A stretch of 5,178 nucleotides of DNA from NCBI GenBank assembly GCA_964633815.1, contig CAZWHW010000055.1, forward strand, positions 1 through 5,178. Reading direction: 5' to 3'. Origin of the DNA: CALKZN01 sp964633815. Its GTDB lineage: Bacteria; Pseudomonadota; Gammaproteobacteria; Arenicellales; Arenicellaceae. Position numbers and translations under genes: made by a program. The notes beneath the pieces were generated by a model. It had not been told where the DNA came from, made no database searches, and worked only from the letters and a program-made list of their open reading frames with translations. Of the stretch, positions 1-3,852 are shown piece after piece. Within the stretch, counting starts at the first letter, position 1. Each line of letters opens with the position of its first letter.

Positions 1-76
1 TGAATACCTTTTGTTTTAGTGAACCTCCATCTTCTGAAAACAAGTTTCGCTTGTCTAAGAAGGTGCGAGGTATTCA
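1..76. repeat. Nested imperfect inverted repeat (possible small palindromic element or folded RNA end)
   Basis: The 9-bp outer arms tgaatacct (1-9) and aggtattca (68-76) are perfect reverse complements. Inside them, cttct (31-35) pairs with agaag (58-62), and acaag (40-44) pairs with cttgt (50-54) around a tttcg loop. The stretch acctccat (23-30) also partly matches the sequence at 63-70. The whole 76 bp could therefore fold as one long imperfect hairpin. No T-run follows on the + strand, so it is not a classical terminator in that direction. It touches the window edge, so the outer arm may continue to the left. It could be a dispersed intergenic palindrome, a MITE-like remnant or the end of an upstream transcript. 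No second copy lies in this window. Confidence 0.5.
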
Positions 77-171
77 TCACAGCAGGTCTTAAATCCTGAA
101 TTGGTTTTGGTAGTTTTATTGATTCATAATTCAAGACTTGAAACCTAATAATCTTGGTTATTTGAGGGATG
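77..171. other. Gene-free upstream spacer
   Basis: I see no coding frame and no RNA gene in this stretch between the inverted repeat and the promoter. Its only distinct element is the palindrome at 130-142, listed separately. With the neighbouring elements it makes up the 343-bp gene-free left end of the window. Confidence 0.5.
130..142. promoter_or_regulatory. 13-bp perfect palindrome, candidate operator
   Basis: TTCAAG-A-CTTGAA is a perfect 6-1-6 dyad. Its centre lies 36 bp upstream of the TTGACA box at 172. That puts it about 70 bp upstream of the predicted transcription start, a usual position for an activator that contacts RNA polymerase from upstream. The dyad is seen directly; its role as a protein-binding site is inferred. 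A palindrome of this size can also occur by chance in AT-rich DNA. Confidence 0.3.
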
Positions 172-200
172 TTGACAAGGTAAATTGTATAGATAATAAT
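172..200 (+). promoter_or_regulatory. Sigma70-type promoter for the oxidoreductase operon
   Basis: A perfect -35 box TTGACA (172-177) is followed, after 17 bp, by AATAAT (195-200), which matches five of six -10 positions. Transcription would start near 207, leaving an untranslated leader of about 137 nt before the TTG start at 344. A second -10-like TATACT at 223-228 has no convincing -35 box. Confidence 0.55.
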
Positions 201-261
201 GAAATATAGCGTTTAAATTTCCTATACTTAGTGAAAAAAATAAAAATATCAATCTCTAGAG

Positions 262-286
262 TATTAATTAAGAATACGAATTAATA
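262..286. promoter_or_regulatory. AT-rich dyad in the operon leader
   Basis: TATTAATT (262-269) and AATTAATA (279-286) are perfect reverse complements separated by 9 bp. An overlapping alternative hairpin pairs gtatt (261-265) with aatac (273-277). The dyad lies between the predicted transcription start and the start codon, where a repressor or an RNA structure could act. The region is very AT-rich, so chance symmetry is possible. Confidence 0.3.
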
Positions 287-329
287 ATTTACGGTAAAAA
301 TAATTCGTTTGAATCGCGTATGAACAAAC

Positions 330-334
330 AAGGA
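330..334 (+). promoter_or_regulatory. Shine-Dalgarno AAGGA that decides the TTG start
   Basis: AAGGA lies 9 nt upstream of the TTG at 344. An in-frame TAA (341-343) directly precedes that TTG, so no longer form of the protein is possible. The ATG at 320, in the same frame but cut off by this TAA, has no comparable ribosome site. Confidence 0.6.
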
Positions 335-343
335 CTTAAATAA

Positions 344-1732
344 TTGGAAGACTTTGAAGCTGACTACGTCGTCATCGGTGCTGGAGCTTCATCACTGGCA
401 TTTGTAGATACTATGCTGGACACAACAGGCGCGAATTTCGCTTTGATAGATCGACGCGACAAAGCGGGTGGGCATTGGAACGACGCATATCCCTATGTAA
501 CTCTCCACCAGCCCTCGTCTTATTATGGTGTTGCTTCACGAGAATTAGGCAGTGGAAGAATAGACCGATTGGGGCTTAATAAAGGTTTTGAAGAACTCGC
601 GTCTGGGTTTGAAGTCGCAAACTATTTTCATGATTTGATAGACGAGAAATTTTTACCGTCTGGGCGTGTGCGATATTTGCCTATGTGTGAATATTCCGAA
701 GGTGGACAAGTTCGCAATTTGCTATCTGACAATACCATCACGGTGACAGCTCGAAAGAAAGTAGTTAATGGCAGCATTTATGAGACCTCGATTCCACTGA
801 CTCACAGGAGAAAATTCGAAGTCGCAAAAGGTGTACGCTGTATTCCGCCTAATTTTCTACCGAGCAACGCGCATAAACACCGTCATTATACGATCTTAGG
901 GGCTGGCAAGACTGCTATGGATTCCATTGTCTGGCTGAGAGATAATGGCGCGTCTGCGGATCAAATAAGTTGGGTTATGCCACGTGATCCTTGGATGATG
1001 AATCGCGCCTTATCACAACCCAGAGGGGCCTGTTTTTACGAAAGTTACGGCGGTGTTACACGTCAATTAGAAGCAGGAAAGGATGCGACATCTGTTGATG
1101 ATTTTGCTGAAAGAATGGAACAAGCCGGCATATGGATGCGTGTTGATCCTAATGTGCTACCAAAAATCATGCACGGACCAACTGTGTCTAAAGCGGAGTA
1201 CGCGTATCTCAAAGAAGTGAAAGATATTATGCGTCAGGGACATGTGACTTATATTGAACCGGAAAAAATTATATTCAAGGATGAAAGCGTGCCAGCAAAA
1301 CTAGGCACCTTGTATGTTGACTGTACTGCAAGGGCTATTAAGCAACATAATCCATGGCCAATATTCTCTGAAGGGCGCATAGATTTGCAGATGGTCCGCC
1401 TTTATCAGCCAACGTTCTCTGTGGCTTTACTTGCCAAGCTTGAATCGATGTATGACGACGACAACGTAAAAAACAAACTAGCCATACCAATTCGAATGAC
1501 AGATACAGTCAAAAACTGGTTAGAATCACAGATCATCAATTCTACTAATCAATATGCATGGTCTAAAAATCCTGAATTGCAGGCATGGATTGACACTTGC
1601 CGGCTTGACGGCTTTGGTCGACCTGCCCGCGAAATAGATCCAAATGAACCAAAAGTAATTGCAGTTATTGAAAAAATTCGCGAGTTAATGTTGCCTGCAA
1701 TCAAGAACATGCAGAAACTTATAGACGAGTGA
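344..1732 (+). CDS. FAD/NAD(P)-dependent oxidoreductase, flavin-monooxygenase-like, uncharacterised
   Basis: This 462-residue, probably cytosolic flavoenzyme has two dinucleotide-binding folds. The first is the FAD site: a beta strand into GAGASS (12-17), an acidic residue ending the second strand (D36), and GGHW (42-45), which resembles the start of flavin-monooxygenase and amine-oxidase-type domains. The second is the likely NAD(P) site, GAGKTAMD (186-193), followed by WVMPRDPW (210-217). A late VDCTA (325-329) resembles the strand that closes the FAD site in such proteins. I do not find the FxGxxxH fingerprint of Baeyer-Villiger and flavin-containing monooxygenases before the second fold, so oxygenase activity is not proven. 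There is no signal peptide or membrane helix. The TTG start has a good ribosome site, and the next in-frame ATG (codon 24) would remove the FAD motif. It is probably the first gene of an operon with the hydrolase 65 bp downstream. The substrate is unknown. Confidence 0.85.
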   Translation: MEDFEADYVVIGAGASSLAFVDTMLDTTGANFALIDRRDKAGGHWNDAYPYVTLHQPSSYYGVASRELGSGRIDRLGLNKGFEELASGFEVANYFHDLIDEKFLPSGRVRYLPMCEYSEGGQVRNLLSDNTITVTARKKVVNGSIYETSIPLTHRRKFEVAKGVRCIPPNFLPSNAHKHRHYTILGAGKTAMDSIVWLRDNGASADQISWVMPRDPWMMNRALSQPRGACFYESYGGVTRQLEAGKDATSVDDFAERMEQAGIWMRVDPNVLPKIMHGPTVSKAEYAYLKEVKDIMRQGHVTYIEPEKIIFKDESVPAKLGTLYVDCTARAIKQHNPWPIFSEGRIDLQMVRLYQPTFSVALLAKLESMYDDDNVKNKLAIPIRMTDTVKNWLESQIINSTNQYAWSKNPELQAWIDTCRLDGFGRPAREIDPNEPKVIAVIEKIRELMLPAIKNMQKLIDE

Positions 1733-1785
1733 ATTAGAAATAGGATGAATAGTAGGCTGCTTAATAGGTTAAGATTTTGTAAACA

Positions 1786-1790
1786 AAAGG
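1786..1790 (+). promoter_or_regulatory. Shine-Dalgarno AAAGG of the hydrolase gene
   Basis: AAAGG lies 7 nt before the ATG at 1798. It supports this unusually short N-terminus, in which the first beta strand leads at once into the HGVP motif. Confidence 0.5.
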
Positions 1791-1797
1791 CTTCCAG

Positions 1798-2532
1798 ATG
1801 ATTTGTGTTTTGATACACGGTGTTCCTGATACACCTGCGATGTGGGGCCCGTTAAAAGAACAGTTATCACTTTCAGAAGAAGCTGTAATCACACCGGCTT
1901 TACCAGGTTTTGGTTCTCCTGCACCAAAAGGTTTTGAATGCACTAAAGAAGCCTATATTGATTGGTTGATCGATATTCTTGAAACAAATGCTGCAAAGCA
2001 TGGGCCGGTTGATCTTGTTGGTCATGATTGGGGTGCTCTTCTTTGCCTGCGAGCTATTCACTTACGTCCTGATCTTATTAGAAGTTGGGCGATTACAAAT
2101 GCTGTCTTATTGCCAGAGATTGGCTGGCATTCGTTGGCTCGTATTTGGCAAACGCCGATAAAAGGCGAGTTATTCATGATCTATTTTAATCAGAAGCGTC
2201 TGAAAAAAGTTTTGCTAGATTCTGCAATGCCAGAGGATATTGCGACGATCGAGGCCACACATTTTGATAGACATATGAAAAGAGCTATTCTCAAGCTTTA
2301 TAGATCAGCACTGACAATGAACGATGAGTGGGCTGTTGATTTATCAGGCTTGCCAGAGCGCGGACTGGTTTTGTGGGGTGAAAAGGATAAATTTGTTCCT
2401 ATAAAATTTGGTAAGAAATTCTGCGATAAATGGTCTATTCCTTTCCACGTTATACCTGATACCGGTCATTGGGCTAATTGTGAGCGTCCTGAGATATTTG
2501 CAGAGAAATTAAAGCAACATTGGGATAGGTGA
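1798..2532 (+). CDS. Alpha/beta hydrolase, epoxide hydrolase / haloalkane dehalogenase type
   Basis: This 244-residue soluble enzyme probably hydrolyses its substrate through an aspartyl-ester intermediate. Visible motifs are HGVP (7-10, oxyanion-hole loop), the nucleophile elbow GHDWG (75-79) with Asp77, a candidate acid in GEKD (Asp197), and the base in GHW (His224). An Asp at the elbow, rather than Ser, marks the epoxide hydrolase and haloalkane dehalogenase branch. The cap (about 100-180) contains LYR with Tyr168, resembling a conserved cap tyrosine of epoxide hydrolases. The other cap tyrosine is ambiguous: Phe126 or Tyr129 falls there, depending on alignment. The Asn that often follows HG in dehalogenases is Val9 here. 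The protein is about 50 residues shorter than typical epoxide hydrolases, mainly at the N-terminus, yet the catalytic core is complete. Its position between an oxidoreductase and a thioesterase suggests it acts on an oxidised acyl or lipid-like intermediate. Confidence 0.85.
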   Translation: MICVLIHGVPDTPAMWGPLKEQLSLSEEAVITPALPGFGSPAPKGFECTKEAYIDWLIDILETNAAKHGPVDLVGHDWGALLCLRAIHLRPDLIRSWAITNAVLLPEIGWHSLARIWQTPIKGELFMIYFNQKRLKKVLLDSAMPEDIATIEATHFDRHMKRAILKLYRSALTMNDEWAVDLSGLPERGLVLWGEKDKFVPIKFGKKFCDKWSIPFHVIPDTGHWANCERPEIFAEKLKQHWDR

Positions 2533-2544
2533 TCCTAATCCCAA
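2520..2544 (+). other. Intercistronic hairpin over the hydrolase stop codon
   Basis: TTGGGAT (2520-2526) pairs perfectly with ATCCCAA (2538-2544). AGG/CCT continues the stem after a single bulged A. The four-base loop tgat contains the whole TGA stop codon (2530-2532). No T-tract follows, so it is unlikely to be a full terminator. It could stabilise the upstream message or tune expression of the thioesterase, which starts 20 nt further on and has only a weak ribosome site. The function is inferred. Confidence 0.4.
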
Positions 2545-2564
2545 TTACTTAACCAGAAATAGCA

Positions 2565-2963
2565 ATGATTAAACCAGCAAACATACAAGTACGTTTTTCT
2601 GATTTAGATGTTTTAGGACATGTTAATAACAGTGTTTACCTGAGCTATTTTGAAATGGCACGTGTACACTATTTCGGGCAGTTGTTAGGATATGATTGGG
2701 ATTGGCAGACTAATGGTGCGGTATTGGTTAAAAATGAAGTAGAGTATATTCAGCCTGTTTTGCTGAAACATCAACCGCTTATTTTTGTTTCAGTAGATGA
2801 GATAGGAACGAAAAGTTTTACATTGTCCTATGAAATCAAAGTCGAAGACCAAATTTATACACGTGGAAAATCTAAGTTGGTTTGCTTCGACAATGATCAG
2901 CAAAAAACGATTGAGATTCCGGTAAGAATGCTCGAGGCACTCGATCATATAAAATCGGAATAA
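2565..2963 (+). CDS. Hotdog-fold acyl-CoA thioesterase (4HBT / YbgC-FadM-like)
   Basis: This 132-residue protein has the usual length of the single-domain 4-hydroxybenzoyl-CoA thioesterase-like family, which hydrolyses acyl-CoA thioesters in the cytosol, normally as dimers or tetramers. The signature RFSDLDVLGHVNN (10-22) is clear. Asp15 aligns with the catalytic Asp17 of Pseudomonas 4-hydroxybenzoyl-CoA thioesterase, and GHVNN is the typical turn before the long central helix (about 23-40). The later strand with RGKSKLVCFD also fits the fold. Substrate chain length cannot be read from the sequence. The gene starts 32 bp after the hydrolase, with no strong ribosome site and a hairpin in the gap, so co-transcription and perhaps partial translational coupling are likely. 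In the operon it may release the product from CoA or rescue CoA from a dead-end thioester. Confidence 0.88.
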   Translation: MIKPANIQVRFSDLDVLGHVNNSVYLSYFEMARVHYFGQLLGYDWDWQTNGAVLVKNEVEYIQPVLLKHQPLIFVSVDEIGTKSFTLSYEIKVEDQIYTRGKSKLVCFDNDQQKTIEIPVRMLEALDHIKSE

Positions 2964-2975
2964 TAATTGTTTTAG

Positions 2976-3046
2976 GGTATTAAAAATAATACCAGGTGAA
3001 AGCAACAAAACTCACCTTTCTCTTCCTAACACTTCTTTTTACCTGG
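2976..3046 (+). terminator. Hairpin cluster, probable end of the three-gene operon
   Basis: Three hairpins are possible just after the thioesterase. GGTATTA/TAATACC (2976-2982 with 2987-2993) has an AAAA loop. AGGTGA/TCACCT (2994-2999 with 3012-3017) is followed by the pyrimidine-rich tttctctt and is the best intrinsic-terminator candidate. CCAGGT/ACCTGG (2992-2997 with 3041-3046) would compete with the second. No stem is long and the T-tract is interrupted, so termination may be partial. Confidence 0.4.
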
Positions 3047-3048
3047 AA

Positions 3049-3078
3049 TTGTCAGTGCACAAATAGATGAGGTAAAAT
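3049..3078 (+). promoter_or_regulatory. Candidate sigma70 promoter upstream of the lipoprotein gene
   Basis: TTGTCA (3049-3054, five of six) and TAAAAT (3073-3078, five of six) are separated by 18 bp. Transcription would begin near 3085, giving the lipoprotein gene a leader of about 235 nt that includes the small ORF at 3141 and two inverted repeats. AT-rich DNA yields such matches by chance, so confidence is modest. Confidence 0.35.
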
Positions 3079-3140
3079 TTTTTTTGGATAAATTATATTA
3101 ACTACGAAACCTGTTCGCATTGTTTGAAGGAAATTCAAGT

Positions 3141-3227
3141 TTGAATGTGATATTTTCTAACGAGAATATTATGATTGATTTGCCTTTAAGATTGTCAAAT
3201 TCAACAATTTTAGAGGAATATGGTTAA
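3141..3227 (+). CDS. Possible small ORF of 28 codons with TTG start
   Basis: A TTG at 3141 lies 9 nt after AAGGA (3127-3131), the same start codon, ribosome site and spacing as the oxidoreductase gene. It opens a 28-codon frame ending in TAA (3225-3227). The peptide begins MNVIFSNENIMIDLPLRL, with no signal sequence or motif I recognise. The frame stays open upstream to 3102, adding residues such as RNLFALFEG, so it could also be the remnant of a longer decayed gene. It lies inside the predicted leader of the lipoprotein gene, and its stop codon is part of the inverted repeat at 3225-3259. It could be a leader peptide, a short standalone protein, a gene fragment or chance. Confidence 0.25.
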   Translation: MNVIFSNENIMIDLPLRLSNSTILEEYG

Positions 3228-3259
3228 GATTTCATTGATGTGAGATTACCAAAATCTTA
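3225..3259 (+). other. 8-bp inverted repeat in the lipoprotein leader
   Basis: TAAGATTT (3225-3232) and AAATCTTA (3252-3259) are perfect reverse complements with a 19-nt loop. A smaller internal pairing, AGATT with AATCT (3243-3247 and 3253-3257), would exclude it. The 5' arm includes the stop of the small ORF. No T-run follows. Confidence 0.3.
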
Positions 3260-3264
3260 GGAGT

Positions 3265-3286
3265 GCGCAATAGTTCTTGATTGCGC
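3265..3286 (+). other. Leader hairpin with GC-rich stem
   Basis: GCGCAAT (3265-3271) pairs perfectly with ATTGCGC (3280-3286) around an 8-nt loop. A G-U pair can be added at the base. It ends 33 nt before the lipoprotein start codon and is GC-rich for its surroundings. No T-tract follows, so it is not a terminator. It may be an RNA-level control or stability element, or a DNA-binding dyad. Confidence 0.4.
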
Positions 3287-3319
3287 GGAATGGAAATAAA
3301 AATATAGGTATTATGTTTT

Positions 3320-3685
3320 ATGAAAAAACTTTTTTTGGTTTTATTGTCAACAATGTCGTTGATTCTTGTTGCATGCGGTGGCGGTGGTAGTTCATCTGAT
3401 TCTTCTTCGAGTGATACTTTTAATGGAGCGCAAACAATTGTATTACTGGGAGAATCCAGTGACAGTCTTTTTGTTATGAGTATTGACGGGACAACTGTCA
3501 TAATTCTCGATGATGATTTTACGGCGTCAGGCACTTTAAATGGAGCTAACTTTACGGTTAATGTGCCGCCGTTTTCATTTATAGAAGATGGCATCACTTG
3601 CGAGTTTGATGTTACATATAATGGTTCTCTGGTTTCAGAGACAAGGGTGGAAGGAACTATCAGTGGTTCTGCTTTTTATTTCTAA
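3320..3685 (+). CDS. Small predicted lipoprotein, unknown function
   Basis: This 121-residue precursor has a classical lipoprotein signal: MKK, a hydrophobic stretch (4-17), and the lipobox LVAC with Cys19 as the lipidated residue. Gly rather than Asp follows the cysteine, so by the E. coli rule it should go to the outer membrane. A flexible tether rich in Gly, Ser and Asp (20-32) precedes a domain of about 88 residues with alternating hydrophobic and polar residues, glycine turns and no obvious helix, suggesting a small beta-sheet or barrel domain. One further cysteine (Cys94) occurs. I recognise no named family. The ATG has only a weak ribosome site (AGG at 3306-3308, 11 nt away), and an out-of-frame ATG lies at 3313. 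The gene is separated from both neighbours by candidate promoters and looks monocistronic. Confidence 0.8.
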   Translation: MKKLFLVLLSTMSLILVACGGGGSSSDSSSSDTFNGAQTIVLLGESSDSLFVMSIDGTTVIILDDDFTASGTLNGANFTVNVPPFSFIEDGITCEFDVTYNGSLVSETRVEGTISGSAFYF

Positions 3686-3733
3686 GATTAAAAGTGCAGT
3701 AATTTACGGCTGTTGAGAAAAAATATTTTTCGG

Positions 3734-3763
3734 TTGCTAGAATTTCGCTATTTTTTCTATAGT
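3734..3763 (+). promoter_or_regulatory. Candidate dnaE promoter
   Basis: TTGCTA (3734-3739, four of six) is followed after 18 bp by TATAGT (3758-3763, five of six). An overlapping TACAAT at 3763-3768 is an alternative -10 without a matching -35. Transcription would start near 3770, leaving a leader of about 79 nt before dnaE. No convincing terminator lies between the lipoprotein and this site, only a weak AT hairpin at 3717-3731. Confidence 0.45.
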
Positions 3764-3789
3764 ACAATTAGTTCCTCGTGCGCTGATTG

Positions 3790-3852
3790 ATGGGTTTGCA
3801 TGGACTCAAATTGACAGCCATTCAAAACAAAAATAATTTCGTAGTGATATGA
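3790..3852 (+). CDS. Possible 20-codon upstream ORF overlapping the dnaE start
   Basis: ATG at 3790 opens a 20-codon frame (MGLHGLKLTAIQNKNNFVVI) whose TGA stop (3850-3852) overlaps the dnaE ATG as ATGA. This arrangement is typical of translationally coupled genes, and dnaE itself has no clear ribosome site. The small ORF also lacks a good ribosome site, and an ATGA overlap arises whenever a gene's second codon starts with A, so it may be chance. Confidence 0.25.
   Translation: MGLHGLKLTAIQNKNNFVVI

Noticed and set aside
1..76. Integron attC site
   Set aside because: The left-edge hairpin lacks the GTTRRRY and RYYYAAC core boxes, and no cassette or integrase gene is present.
1745..1801. 18-codon ORF ending on the hydrolase start codon as ATGA
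   Set aside because: The hydrolase has its own good ribosome site, and the short ORF has none at a proper distance; the overlap is expected by chance.
1549..1818. 89-codon reverse-strand ORF
   Set aside because: It lies antisense to the end of the oxidoreductase and the start of the hydrolase, both with clear family motifs; it has no recognisable domain or ribosome site.
1761..1943. 60-codon reverse-strand ORF
   Set aside because: It is antisense to the hydrolase N-terminus, including its HGVP motif; no independent support.
1979..2161. 60-codon forward ORF in another frame
   Set aside because: It overlaps the catalytic elbow region of the hydrolase in a different frame; its hydrophobic look is an out-of-frame artefact.
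2790..3008. 72-codon reverse-strand ORF
   Set aside because: It is antisense to the thioesterase and the hairpin region; no motif.
3232..3597. 121-codon reverse-strand ORF
   Set aside because: It is antisense to the lipoprotein, whose signal peptide and lipobox are convincing.
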